DNA from: Heterobasidion occidentale
Lineage: Eukaryota; Basidiomycota; Agaricomycetes; Russulales; Bondarzewiaceae
Length of the DNA stretch: 64,000 nt
Reading direction: 5' to 3'
NCBI GenBank assembly: GCA_039111635.1
Contig: JBCAQO010000010.1
Span: forward strand, 2,170,001-2,234,000
Part shown: in pieces, positions 44,355-56,500 of the stretch
Layout of the letters: the number at the start of each line of letters is the position of its first letter
Numbering within the stretch: position 1 is the stretch's first letter
Program-made: the position numbers and the translations under genes
Notes under the pieces: generated by a model
Seen by the model: the letters and a program-made list of their open reading frames with translations, nothing else
Database searches by the model: none
Told to the model about the DNA's origin: nothing

Positions 44355-46775
44355 ATGATCCGGTCCAGTTCTCTCTATCAGCGCCCTCCTATTTGGACGC
44401 TACGCTCTTGCGACTGGCATTCCCCGCTCTCAGACGCTACCATTAGAAATTCTCCGTACACAGGTCCAGGGAAGGCTCTACGAAGGCGAACCTTACTCAA
44501 AGCCATGCTTCGAAGACTTTGACTCAGCAGAATGTGAATCTCTCCGTGCAGGAAACGCTAATGACAGTGCGTTCGCTTCCGACTCTGCTTGGCTTTCTCA
44601 CCTAATATTTTTCTTTCAGCGTTCAGGGCCGCGTTCTTTGGGTCGTATACTAACACTAATTGGGAAGCTTGTGAAGCCGTAGCTGGGGACCAGTGTCTCC
44701 TTGACTGGACGAACATCAACAGTTCAATCCCCCGCTTGCCCCGAACACGTGTCGTGCAGGCAGCATATCGCCCTATTATGTAGGTCTCTTTGTTCTCATA
44801 TTGACGCAAAGAAATTGAACGATACACAGATCGACGTTCGGAAACCGCAAGACGTTAGTGCTGCCTTCAACTTCTCAAGGGTGACGAAGACACCTCTGAC
44901 TATCAAAAACACGGGTGTAGGCACTTCTTACAGTCTTCTTGGAAACTCGCTTAGCCAAGGGTCGTAGCACGATTACAAGGGCCGCAGTAGCGCACCGAAC
45001 ACTCTGGCTTTGTGGGTCCGTGATCATCGCACGAAGTCTAAGCTTGAACAACTCATTGTCATATTGTTTTACCACAGACGCACAATCTTCAGAATGTATG
45101 CATCTTTATTTTTGCTTTGCCGGACGACAAAAAAAATGACAAAATATAGATCACGTACAACCCCAATTTCGTCGCCGATGGCTGTAGTCAAGCAAATCCT
45201 GGTGTGACCTTCGGGTGCGTTCGTAATCTAAAGTATCTATACTTAATCACGCCTTCTTGACGTATCAAACAGGCAGGAGTTCAGTGGGCAGAAGCTTATG
45301 TCTTTGCTGAAGCGCACAACATCACTTTAGTTGGTGGTAAGTTTTTTTTCTAGACTTTGGATAGATGCATTGATGATTATACATCGACAGGGAGTGATAG
45401 AGGCGTTGGCGTCTCTGGTGGCTGGGTTCAGGTAAGTCTTGCCAAACGCTAGTGCGTTCGATGCTCATACACATGCATAGGCGGTGGCCACAGTGCCCTG
45501 TCAAATACCATGGGATTGGGGTAGATCGGGTGGTAAGCCTCATTTCAGGGAGTGGAACGTCCATTGCTTCATAATATTGTCTAGCTTCAATTCAGATTGG
45601 TCACCCCTGATGGCAAGTATGTGACTGCAAATGCGTGTCAAAACGAAGATTTATTTTTCGCTCTTCGTGGCGGTACGTGAATGATGCAACTTTCCCTAAA
45701 ACGACCCTAGTTAATCTCCCTGTGAGAAGGTGGTGGTGGGACTTTTGGAGTGGTGCTCGAAAGTACCATGTTGGCATCACCTCGAGTAACGCTCCAGGCG
45801 GTCATCATATCTTGGGCTAACCCAAACATCACTCTTACTACCGCCCTTTGGACGCTCCTCATAGACCACGCTATCACTTGGGCGGATCAAGGGTGGGGCG
45901 GATTCGTCAATGGCGAATCTGTCATCTATGTCTCGCCAACATTGAACAAGACGGCAGCGACAGAAGTCATGAAACCCCTGATAGAATTTGGTCAAAATGT
46001 AACGAATGCTAGAGTTACGGGTGCTTCAGTTGTTGTGGCCGAATTTCCGAGTTACTATTCCTTCTTTCAAGTGTTTGCCAACGTCAAGTCCTCAGTGCGT
46101 CTATCTAAAAATTCTCACTTGACGTGCATTCCACTGACGGCGAAAAAACATAGACCGTTGGAGCTAATTTGGCTCTAGGATCACGCTTGGTGCCCCGCAA
46201 TAACTTTGCAACCAACACATCCAAAGCAGAACTTCTCGACGCACTGCTCAATGCACATGCAATTGCACCAAGTCTCCGCATGCTCATTTCTCCTCCAACG
46301 TCATTCCCTGGCGATAACACAACGAGTGTTACGGAGGCTTGGAGGGATTCGATTTACCACGTGACACTTATTCAGACATGGTACTGGAACTCTACAGTCG
46401 ACTTCAAAAAGATGCGTACGCCAACGTGACCAAGGCTATAGACTATGTCAGGCAAATCACCCCAGATGCAGCTTACCAAGTAAGATCATGCCTCCCGTTC
46501 TTCTGTCGTTTTCTGATGACCTTGAAATAGAACGAGGCGGATATACATGAGCCCAATCATGAAGGTCAGGCGGCCAGTCATGTTGATGTTTGTGTCCCTT
46601 CTGAAACATATGCAGTATCATTTTGGGGAATACACTATTCACGACTTCTGAGCATCAAGAAAAAATAGTACGTATACGGCTCAGCTTTGGCAGCTTGTGA
46701 TTTCTAAAAGGATGGTGTCACAGCGATCCTGATCATCTCCTGGATTGTTGGCATTGCGGTGAGTGTATACGGTAC
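44355..46775 (+). CDS. FAD-linked oxidase (VAO/berberine-bridge type), secreted; frame broken
   Basis: These flavoenzymes oxidise sugars or aromatic alcohols. The probable start at 44355 leads into a hydrophobic VLSISALLFGRYALATG signal peptide. Family stretches follow: FFGSYTNTNWEACEAVAGDQ, SAAFNFSRVTKTPLTIKNTG, HDYKGRSSAPNTLALW, NPNFVADGCSQANPGVTFG, GVGVSGGWVQ, GGHSALSNTMGLG (the FAD/His loop), LVTPDGKYVTANACQNEDLF, GGGTFGVVLESTMLASP, and at the end SFWGIHYSRLLSIKKKYDPD with HLLDCWHC, the BBE domain. At least a dozen short introns. One-base losses in runs near 44760, 45518-45521 and 46411, and one near the start, break the frame. The last exon is uncertain; the coding end may lie up to about 200 nt further on. 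Confidence 0.75.
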
Positions 46776-47256
46776 TCCGCGATGACACGAAACTCAATGA
46801 GCAGCAGTTGGATGGAATTCGAGCTCTCCACGCTTTGCGTGTTATCTCTGATGTTACAGTCAATCGCAGCCGATGGTCTCCACGATATGCAGAGTGTGGC
46901 ACGACATATAAGGAATTCTCCATTACCTCTGAATCGACGAATATGCTACGTGTATTCACTCTATCCCAACCTGTGATATTCATGGGTGTCACTGCATCAT
47001 TGAGTTGCCGTCTCCAGATCCAAACTCCTGTCGCATTCCGGTGACCGGAACGTGAAGGGTCGGATGTCTCTAGTATTTTCGTGACACGAACACTGCCGAT
47101 ATGATTGCAGCTTCGAGATAGGGTCAGCTGTTCTTATCTCAAGGGGAATCTTGTCGACGATCGAACGTCTCCGGTCCGACCTTGTCAACGAGGACGGTAT
47201 AAAGTAGTCTACGCGTCGTCCGGATAGCCCTCTATACCACTCTCACAAGGCACAAC
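46776..47256. promoter_or_regulatory. Intergenic region with TATA box of the lactonase-like gene
   Basis: No gene is seen except possibly the last few codons of the FAD oxidase. A TATAAA box is at 47198-47203, 54 nt before the ATG at 47257. Confidence 0.45.
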
Positions 47257-48673
47257 ATGCTTACTGTGTTAGGCTTGACCTTGCTGCTGATGCTCAGGGT
47301 GGATGCAGCCATGCACCATCTCCTAGTACCCTCGTATAATGCCTCTGCTATATACACTTTTCAGCTGGACGATGAGACGGATCAGTTGACTCTTCTTCAT
47401 AATAATACAGCGACAGCAGGTGGTGCTTGGATTGCTCTGGACGTGAGATTCGGTTTCTCTATCTATGAGTCGGGCACCCGTATTTACGAATTTTGATGGT
47501 AACAGGAATCCAGAAAATTCGCATATCATACTGCGTGGACCGAACCGAACGATACGCTCGCTGCGTACAAGATCAATGATGATTTCAGTGTTACTCACAT
47601 CAATAGCGTTGACGCGTGCGGGCCCCCAGGCCTTCGACATCCCGTTGCATCTGCATCAGCGGGTGGGCGAAATACGTCTGTCGTCTACGCAGTAGACTTC
47701 TATTCTCCCTGCGCCATTGCGTACGAACGTCTCGATGATGGCTCTATCGGAGCCACCTGCAGACCATTGCATTTGGCCGTCTATCTCGGACGCATGATAT
47801 CAAGTTCTCGCCTGATAGATTGCAAGCGTACGTCGCAGATCTCGGAGGAAACCAAATTTATACCCTTGACATCGAGGAGAATGGGACGCTCACCATTGTT
47901 GGCACCACGGCTTCGAGCAAGGTAGGGGCTAATACGCGCCACCTTGCTCCTCACCTCAATGGAAAATTCTTGTATTCTATCAATGAGGAGGGGTATACGT
48001 CGGACGTCTTCCTTGTGAATAAAACCACCGGCGTGCCCACGTATAGCTTTACGACCCTTCCGGCGGTCCCTAATGGTGCGTGAAGTCCGTCGAACGTTGA
48101 AATGCGCATCTGAAGATGAGAACAGGCATCAATGAAACAGACCACTGGTCAAACGAGGTGACGCAACCGCAAGCCGTGGTTCCTCTGACATTAACTGTTT
48201 CTTTCAGGTCCAGCTATCTTCAGACAACAGGACATTTGTACTTGTCCGATAGGTCTCACACCACGGGTGGACCAGGTTATATCACTGGCTATGCGCTCGA
48301 TCCTGAGGGATGGGTTGAAAGACAACTGTTTCAATTCCAGACTCCTAATGGGGGAGGTATCTCTAATATCATTGCTGCCAGGTACGTCGCATCTTGGCTA
48401 CTCTTTTATGAAGGAATATCATAATAAATATCGAGCTCACAGTCCATGGAGCGATAACAGCAAGGACCTCGTCACGCTCTCTTCGAATGATCAGATGATC
48501 AACGGGTCATTCGTCGCTGTGTATAGATTGAGAGACGAGAATCTGTCGATGGTGTCAAGAATTAAGTGTGTACCTTCGACTTCTGAGATTAGTCCGCTTA
48601 GATCTGATTTCTACGATTTGACAGCATTACTGATGACCCGTCTTGCTGTGGACCGGTCCTATGGGTTGATTGA
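47257..48673 (+). CDS. Secreted lactonase-like beta-propeller (muconate lactonizing / 6-phosphogluconolactonase family)
   Basis: MLTVLGLTLLLMLRVDAA is a clear signal peptide. Then YNASAIYTFQLDDETDQLTL starts a 7-bladed propeller typical of fungal carboxy-cis,cis-muconate cyclases. Later blades are FAYHTAWTEPNDTLAAYKI, FSPDRLQAYVADLGGNQIYT, RHLAPHLNGKFLYSINEEGY and YLSDRSHTTGGPGYITGYAL. A final exon reading SCCGPVLWVD would end at 48673; another frame ends at 48719. The family opens or forms lactones from ring-cleaved aromatics or sugars. Two one-base shifts are suspected: a lost C near 47756 and an extra T near 48235. The substrate is not predictable. Confidence 0.72.
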
Positions 48674-49317
48674 ATCTAAGGGCGAGCAAAAGGAAAACAC
48701 GGATGAATACGGATGCTGATTTACCGCATGCATGTTTGAAAAATTGCGCCTCTAGTCCTCCGAAACGCTCTTGGGTTCTTCAGCGACTTCGGAGGCAGGA
48801 TGAGTGAACTCCCTGGGCCCTGGCATTCTGCACAGGTCTGGGATGATGATAAATACTGATAACAAAGCACAAAATCAAGCTAACCACTAAGACAGTTGAA
48901 GTTGAAAGCCTTCATACAATGTGTGCAAATAAGCACTCGCTTTGACTCGTTGCTGAGGAGACGACTGTCTGTTGAACCGGTTCGAATTGCGTTCAAAGCC
49001 TGGCGCACGGCATAATTTTCTTATATTTCATGCTACCATTTCATTGTATACGAGACAGTCAATGTTGGTGGTGCTAAGATTTTTGGTTCTTAGTATACTT
49101 TTGTGCACCATAGCTCAGGGAAGCCTACGCGTTTCGACGCGTCTCGCATGACACACCCAATATTATGCTGGCTCATTCTCACCACGTGACGTTCCTCGCG
49201 TCGAAATCTTTGCCTTTTCTTTTGCGTGCTTGTATTTCGTTGACCACAACTCTGCAATTCCATCGTTACCCTCTGGCCAATCTATAGAAGTCCAAGGTCT
49301 CAATATTTCACAACAAA
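48674..49317. other. Intergenic, no gene seen
   Basis: This is the 3' flank of the lactonase-like gene and the promoter of YTM1. AT-richer than its surroundings. Confidence 0.4.
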
Positions 49318-50815
49318 ATGGCCTCGACTTCGCAATCTGTCGTGTCCCTCCGGTCGTACTCACGACGCGGACACAATATCCCCTTCCTAGTCAAAAAATC
49401 ATGATTCCTTCCACTTGGAAACGCTACCAGCTCTCTCAGCTGGTGAACAAAACGTTGTCGCTGACGAGGGTTGTGCCATTTGACTTTTTGATTCATGGCG
49501 AGATCTTGAAGGGCAGCTTGGGCGAGTGGTGTGCGGAGAAGGGATTAGGGGTGGTGAGCGTTATACGCCTTTTTCTCAAAATCTAGACATGAACCCTGTC
49601 ATTCTATTACCAGGAACAAACTCTTGAAATTGAGTATATCGAGTCGATCATGCCTCCCCAACAAATGTCTTCAATCCACACGAAGACTGGGTGTCGTCGA
49701 TATCGTGCCAGTTCCCAGGGTAAGTCCCATCTGTGTCTGATATTTAACTTGAAATATATCCTTCGCTTTTTCCTTAGACATTTTCTGACAGCTTCGTACG
49801 ATGGAAATCTCCGCATTTTCGACTATTCTCAAAAGCTGCTACAAAGCGCTGCCATTCATGCTGCCCCCATCACCTCCCTCTGCCTCGTTCCCATCGCGTC
49901 CCAATCGCCTTCAGAGCGCCTCCTCGCAACAGCTTCACACGATTTGACAGCTACCTTGACGCGTCTCACAGTTCCAGAGACCTCCAACCCGAGCACACAA
50001 GCTCTTGCAACCCCTCCATCTGCACACTGCGCCGCTGACATCGATATCATCTCATCACGCTGGCTCGCAGCTGCTTACTGCCTCTCAAGATGGTCTTATT
50101 GGCTTCTGGGATACAATCGTGCCAGAAAACGATGAAGTGCCGCTGGCACAGGTCGAGTCCACAGAGCGGAAGAAGCGGAGACGGGTCGACGACGCTCAAA
50201 AACCGAAACGCAAAGCACCACAGGCTGTGCTCAAATCACATACAGCGCGTGTATCAAAGCCTTATTCGCGCATGAAGAGGGAAAGGCAGTAAGCAGTGGG
50301 TGGGACTCCACAATCAAGGAATGGGACCTCGAACTTGGGATCTGTACCCATACAATCGTGAGTATTGCAATTTCTCGACATGTGCGGGCAAATAACCTGA
50401 TTTTTACTTCCTGCAGACCGCTTCTGAAAAGCCATTTACGTCTCTTGCACTTCCAGCGCCCCAATCGCATCCCAAAACTGTAATTGCATCTTCAACAGAC
50501 CGTACAACGACCCTCTTTGATCTACGCAGCACCGCCTCCACGTCCTCTTCCCTCTCTTTTACGCACCCGTCGACACCATCTTGTCTAGCGTTCGCACCCT
50601 CCGCCAGTGCGCAACAGTTTGTGAGTGGGGCGTACGACGGCGTCGTCAGACTTTGGGATCTTAGAAGCGCCGGACGGGAAATGGCAAGCTTCAAGGTCTG
50701 GGGAGGCACGAAGAAGGTCCTGGACGTAGATTGGGTGAAGGATGTTATTGGCATTGCTGGCGAGGGTGGCGTGGAGGTTTGGAGGGTGTCAGAAGATAGT
50801 AGCGCAGCGCAATGA
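49318..50815 (+). CDS. YTM1: Ribosome biogenesis WD40 protein YTM1/WDR12; frame broken
   Basis: YTM1/WDR12 works with Erb1/BOP1 and Nop7/PES1 in the nucleolus to mature the 60S subunit. The N-terminal NLE domain (binds the Rea1 ATPase) is seen as VVLTTRTQYPLPSQKIMIP, KRYQLSQLVNKTLSLTRVVP and FDFLIHGEILKGSLGEWC. Then EQTLEIEYIESIMPPQQM leads into WD repeats: FLTASYDGNLRIFDYSQKLL, LLTASQDGLIGFWDT, SSGWDSTIKEWDLELGICTH, VIASSTDRTTTLFDLRSTAS and FVSGAYDGVVRLWDLRSAGR. Start ATG 49318 requires one lost C near 49350 to be restored. Further shifts are a lost C near 49676, an extra C near 50011-50014 and a lost G near 50259. Because this gene is essential in yeast and normally single-copy, base errors are more plausible than gene loss. 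Confidence 0.85.
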
Positions 50816-51059
50816 CGGAAGTCGCTGCTCAAAAGTAATCAGGACATCTACAGAGCTTGTGGAGTCCTCGTCACCACTAAACATTGATCATGGAGCCTCT
50901 GCCTATGAAAATGATGCAAACCATTCTTTGGGCGTCGATCTGGGGCGACTGCGACAGAACTTCGTGATGATGAGTAGTGGACGATTCATGCGTGATCTGA
51001 GTTATACAATGATACTATAGGATAACAAGCAATTCGATGGGAGGCTAGAAAGCAGCGGG
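50816..51059. other. Short intergenic stretch after YTM1
   Basis: No gene is seen. Confidence 0.3.
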
Positions 51060-51560
51060 GTAAAATATGGCTGCCTCTGACATACTTGAGCCGGGTAGCG
51101 TACCACTTGCAGGCAATTCAGGGTGACGAACTTGGCATTGGGCCCACGACCTTTTAATACGACTTGTGCAGCTTCCGCCCAAGTTTGCTCGTTGATCTCT
51201 TCCTGATGCTCCTGACAGCATAGGACTGTGGGTCATAGGTGTAATGATATGGACAAACGACATACTTGTTTTACAGGATCCTCAATGGGCAGCCCATCGG
51301 CTTCTCTTTGCGCTAACATCTATCCTGAGGTCAAACTGCCGTGCGACTAAAAGCATGGATGACGAGACAAACCTCTGCACGCAAACCACTGTCAGGGTCA
51401 ACAAATAAGCTATTCATGAGTGCGACACGGACCTCTGCCCCTCCTCAGTGTATCCCTGTGTACAATGACACCTGTGCCGATACCCCAAACAGAAATTCCC
51501 AAGAGTGAGAACAGCGCCTCTATGAAGGATATCAGCTAGAGGGGGGGCCATTCCTTGCGA
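51060..51560 (-). CDS. Candidate small membrane protein, COX14-like (tentative)
   Basis: On the minus strand, MAPPLADILHRGAVLTL (from 51551) continues in a shifted frame with GISVWGIGTGVIVHRDTLRR. The pattern of a short N terminus, one hydrophobic helix and a basic VHRDT-RRGR segment recalls COX14-type assembly factors of mitochondrial complex IV. Possible further exons read LAQREADGLPIEDPVKQ and EEINEQTWAEAAQVVLKGRG. Exon joins, the frame shift and the 3' end are all unsure. It could equally be two unrelated fragments. Confidence 0.25.
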
Positions 51561-51980
51561 CGAATTATACGATGTAGAAATATCGTCAAGTGTGAGAACG
51601 TCTAGAGAGATGCCAGTTCTGAGGACGCATAGCCCGAACTCGGCTGTCCTGCGTGCACGCATAATTCACACGATCATTTGTACGCTTGGAGCACGTGGCG
51701 ATCGCCATTCAAGTCGCGTCGAAAATTTGATTTTACTCAGCTCGCAGTTCTGTCCCTTCCTGTTCTGACTCCTGGCTCGTACGGCTTGCTCGTCGAGACG
51801 GTCGAGCTGAAAGGTAAACCACACTGTATCTTATTGATCAGCGCAATCAGACGCTTCCAAGTTCCAACCATCATATTCGGCCATAATATTATTCATGGCT
51901 TGCCTGGAAATGCGTCGGAATGGCTTACATACATCTTTCATAGTTGTACACCTACAACATCATCGAGCTGATAAGGTCGC

Positions 51981-52731
51981 TTGAATCAGGTGCCGAAAGC
52001 CATTGGTCCTCCCACTGTCCGCGAAGTTCGCAAGGTAGCACGACGAACATCGAATATTCTTGGAGAGTATGGCTTTCATTGCTGCCTCATAGGCAGCGCA
52101 GCAACCTCATTGTGGGGCACCACAAAAGTTCCCAATGTGAGTTTTCAATCAAGATCTTCTCTCTTCTAGACGTAGCTGACGACTTTAGGATCTTGATGTC
52201 GTCGTTATGGCCGATCCAAACGAGATCGACCCAGAAGATATCAAAGAAATCCTCGAGAATGAAGATGGCAGGTTCATTAGACGTCCGTCTCGCCTTAGAA
52301 ATCGTTCATACACAGTTCTCGAGTACTGTCTTCCTGGCTATCAAACGCTCAGCCGCAAACTCAAGGTCGACATTCTTGTTTCGGGTTGGGGCAACTTGAA
52401 TATCCCTCGCATCTCGTGGAGAAAGCTTATCGACATTGATGATATACCCGTCATGCCTATTCTCCCTCTTCTCTTTCTGAAAATACAAGGCTGGGATGCG
52501 CATCGTATGTCTCCACGCAGGGATTTCCAGGCGAAGGAAGAAGGAGATATCCAGGACGTAGAGCAGCTACTAGATGTCGCTTATGAGCAGGGTGCTAGGG
52601 TTCGAGATCATCAAGGGACTTGGATACTACGTTATATCTCCTATGAGACAGCATGGGACCTGAGTTCTAAATTCTTGAACGCGGTTCCTTCGTCGAGGAG
52701 GGCGATGTCCAATCTCGGATTCTATGTTTGA
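51981..52731 (+). CDS. Nucleotidyltransferase-fold protein, copy B
   Basis: Two exons are clear: up to 52137 (ending LIGSAATSLWGTTKVPN) and from about 52190 (starting DLDVVVMADPNEIDPEDIKE), stopping at TGA 52729-52731. GS...WG...DxD is the nucleotidyltransferase active site, and KVDILVSGWGN supplies the third strand with a conserved Asp. IPVMPILPLLFLKIQGWDAH matches copy A near 17.3 kb. No ATG opens the first exon, so one more exon probably lies upstream in 51670-51960. I do not know the substrate. The pattern is shared with minimal nucleotidyltransferases such as MNT/AbiEii-type proteins, but identity with those is not claimed. Confidence 0.65.
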
Positions 52732-53515
52732 TAATCATGCGACTTCTGGTGGTACGCACCTTGTTCTTTCAGTATGTTCTTGTTTCCACTGAACTATGGT
52801 CCTTTCTAGTATCGTCCCCTCTGGGCTGTAATCCCTCGAGTCGGTCTCAAGTTAAACAATTATATATTGCTTCATCGCGTTCGCTCTCCGTACTCTACGG
52901 TAGCGTTTATAAGATAGTGAAATCAGCGGGTCGAGGTCTTTTTTCTGAGTGCTTGCGAGCTTCTGACTCATGTACACAGCCAATGTCTTCTATGTGTAGA
53001 TCAGCCACAAAGCCTTCATTTTTGTGGCCTACCTCCCTTGTACATATCATTCGATAAATGATTGCTGGGGCTGTCCATCCCAAAATAATTATTCCTGACG
53101 GCCTGTTTTCTGCTGTAGAGGCAACTAGGCCAGATAGTTGAGTCACAAGAGAAAGCTACGAACTAAAGCTTAGGAAGGTAGGAGGACCTTAGGAGAGAAA
53201 AGCATTACCCATGCACCATACATCACCATCGAACCATAGACATACTCACGTGTGGCGACAAAAAATGCGGATGTCCTTATTGTGGTTCAACTGGACATAT
53301 GCACTCGTGAAAATAGAGACTAGACCATTTGTCTGGTAAAACGGGAAAGGTGGCTCCTGCGCAGTTGACTGCGCTCGGAGACGTGAAAAGACGTGCTGTA
53401 CTTTTCAATCTGTCTGTATATTCGTAGTTTACAAGCTCTGTTACATTGCCTTTGGATGTATGTACGGATATTCTCTAGAACCTGTTGCCCTCCAGAATCA
53501 GCTTTGGGCATCTTC
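52732..53515. other. Intergenic between convergent genes
   Basis: This is the 3' flank of nucleotidyltransferase B and of the GH92 gene. No domain-bearing frame. Confidence 0.35.
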
Positions 53516-56500
53516 TTAAGCATATCCTCCTGTCGACAGTGATGGGGGCAAGGCATCTGGCTTCGCTCCACAGGACACCTCTATATCATCTGTCAACTCC
53601 AACTCGATCGTAGAGCCCTTCACAAAGGCGTCCCACTCCAAGAAGCAATTTGATTTCCACAGAGTTCCATCAATAGTTACGCTCTGTTTGTCATGGCTCT
53701 TTATCAGCACTTTTCAGCCCACACTAGGAAACTCATGACAGACTTTAACGAACACAGTACCGCCCGTGCCGTTGGTGGGGTTTCCACGGAAGTTTTTTGC
53801 TTGGATAGTGGTCGTAGTGTTGAACAGTGGATTGGTGAAAGAGATGGAAGGGAAGAACGGAGATGAGAGGAGCAATTGACGTGTCGCCGGCAGAGGATAT
53901 AAGCCAGCGAGGTAGAAGAACGCATAGCTAGCCATTGCACCTGCGAACATTTCGTTCGAGTTTGACTATGGAGATAAGACAATGGAGCCTACCAGAATCT
54001 TCATATAAAAGAGTCAATTAATTGCGAGATAAAATGAACATGACTCACCATCATTGCCAGGCAGACCATTGGTCGACGTGTTGAAGAATTGAGCAATTGT
54101 CTGACGAGACCTTTGAGTACTGAGTCCGGGACGATTCGCGTAATGGTACATGAATGGAATTTGCTGCCCTGGTTCGTCCGTTACGTCGAAATAGCCCTGC
54201 ACATTTTCAACACAATGACTTCGCAGTTTACAAAAGACTCACGCTGTCGATGATAAAATCCAATCGCTCGATGAAATGTGTGGTTCCTCCTTGTATCTCG
54301 ACGAGCTTGGCCGTATCTTGTGGGACGTACTACACAGTATTATAACCAAGAAAGGACGCGCTAATTGGAGACCGAAAACATATTTTCCATGAGCAGCGCG
54401 CGCACCTGAGAGTACTTATAGACGCAGTTATTGAGATAAGTTCGAGCAGATGAACGAAAGCATCGCGTACCAGAATAGGAGAACCTTCGTAGAAACCGTC
54501 CTTGTTGGCGGCATTCAAGAAGCAAGTCGCATGCTCTGGATCATTTGCACCACTACAATGTCTGGGATCGGTGTAGTTGAACGTGCCGTTCACGAAACGG
54601 GGCTAAAGAATTTGAGTTTCAATTTTTATGTTGGACATAATTCAAGTTCACCTGCATCATCCCGAGAACACTCGCAGGTCCACCAGGCATGGTAACGTTT
54701 GGATTCCACACGTTCATAAAGTTGCCCGCACGTGCGGCGTACTGGCAGGACGTTCATGACTTAGATAACAGTTCAAGAAGTGAAATGAACATACCTTCGT
54801 GCCATCGTTTGTCTTATTCAAGACCTTCGCGACTTGGGAGATGGCGAAGTCTCCGAAGGCGTGCTAAGAGATATGAATTTTGAGATATGAACGAGGCATT
54901 TGGTATGAATGCACACCTCCAGCGTCCTCGACACTTGCTTTGAGTTAGTTCCCCCACGCTCGAATAGGTCCTGAGGGATGTAATCTTTCACGACACCAGT
55001 TAATGTCTACTTCGCGATCGAGGAAGAACAAGGAAGGACGTACTGAATTTGATCCAAGCATCCACCTGCCTGCCTTGCAAATCCCAATTCGGCGGAAGCT
55101 CCTCCGCATCAGCCAGTAACGCATTATACAGCGCCTCGGAGGATACATTGAGGCTTGATGCATAGTCTGCAAACCTATCAGCCAGATGCATCAGATAAAC
55201 GGAGTTGAGTGCGCGAAAATCAGACTTCAGGGCGCATACTTGACGAGGAATTCTCCGAGGATGGGATCCGCATCTTCGGCAAGTCAATGAGAAATGAGAT
55301 GAACCTAAAATCAAGGAACTATGAAATGTACCGCTTCCACCCTGTATAAAGTGTTTCGCCGTTGCGCCACGACATTCAGGAAGCCAGCCTGTCCGCAAAC
55401 ACAGGAACAGTCTGGATATGTGCAATCAATATAAGGCACAAAAATGCGTACCTTCATGTTGCTGAATATTTATCAATCCTCTTACGATTTGCGCGAATCG
55501 CACTGGGTCATGCAGAGTGTAAAGTGGGTATAGAGTACGGTAAGTGTCCCACTGCAGAGATACGGTAATTTTCGAAGGATAAGAACATGTGTTATCAAAG
55601 CATGGGAGGAAAACCTAACGTTGCAGTAAAAAGAATCGTAGTACGGCTCTGTCGAGTCCCAAAGTGGGTTTTCGCCGGAGTCTGGTATGAGCCGAATTAG
55701 GACACACCGAAATAGAGTACGAGGTGATTCTGACTGACAATCTGCTGGGCTGATATGTGATCTGTATAGCTAAACCGGTGGCATTTCAGTGGATGTCGGC
55801 CCTAAATTTGCCTTCGAAGACTGACCGAGCTGTACAACAGGACTCTCATGTCTTCTTGCTCGGCTTGCAGTTCGCGGCTACTCGCAAGTTCGACTTTTAC
55901 CGTGCCCAATAGCTTGTTCCATTCAGCGCGTGATGCAGCACTCACAGCGTCGAAATCAAATTCAGGAATCTCGGATTCGGCGTTCGCACAAGCTTGATCA
56001 GACGAGATGAAAGACACGCCAGTGCGAACAAGGGTGGTTGTCGTGCCGCGGGGAAAGGCAATCAGAGCACCAATCTCAGACACAAAGCCTGTTCGGATGT
56101 GATCCCCTGTAAATAAACGAATGCAGCCAAAAGAAAAAATGCCGACACACCGTAGTACACTTGTTCCGGAGACACGGAATTCCGGATCGGAAAGTCTGCG
56201 AGCCACACGCCATATTCCTCTGGTGCAACGTGCTGGGGAGACGAAGTTGGGCCAGAGATACGGAAATCAACACAGGTATAGGCACGATAGCGACCGGGGC
56301 CAAATGATGCTGCGAAAGATGCGCCTCCTGTATTAAAATTATATATGGTGAGAGAATACGTGCGGAGGAACATGGACTCCGTGATCAGAGATAGAATGCG
56401 CACCAGTAACACGTCCTGACTCTGAGTCGATCAGCATGACAGGGTCTGTCGAGCTCTGCTGACCATCGTTCGTCAGGTCTACTACTATGCGCGGCAGGTC

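Noticed and set aside
49230..49586. GTG-started frame that would extend YTM1 upstream without a frame shift
   Set aside because: A GTG start is unlikely in a nuclear gene; the ATG at 49318 with one lost C gives a normal short N terminus.
38599..50815. Biosynthetic gene cluster made of glycosidase, dioxygenase, FAD oxidase and lactonase
   Set aside because: No core synthase or terpene cyclase, and YTM1 and the carnitine-type dioxygenase are housekeeping genes; co-location is probably chance.
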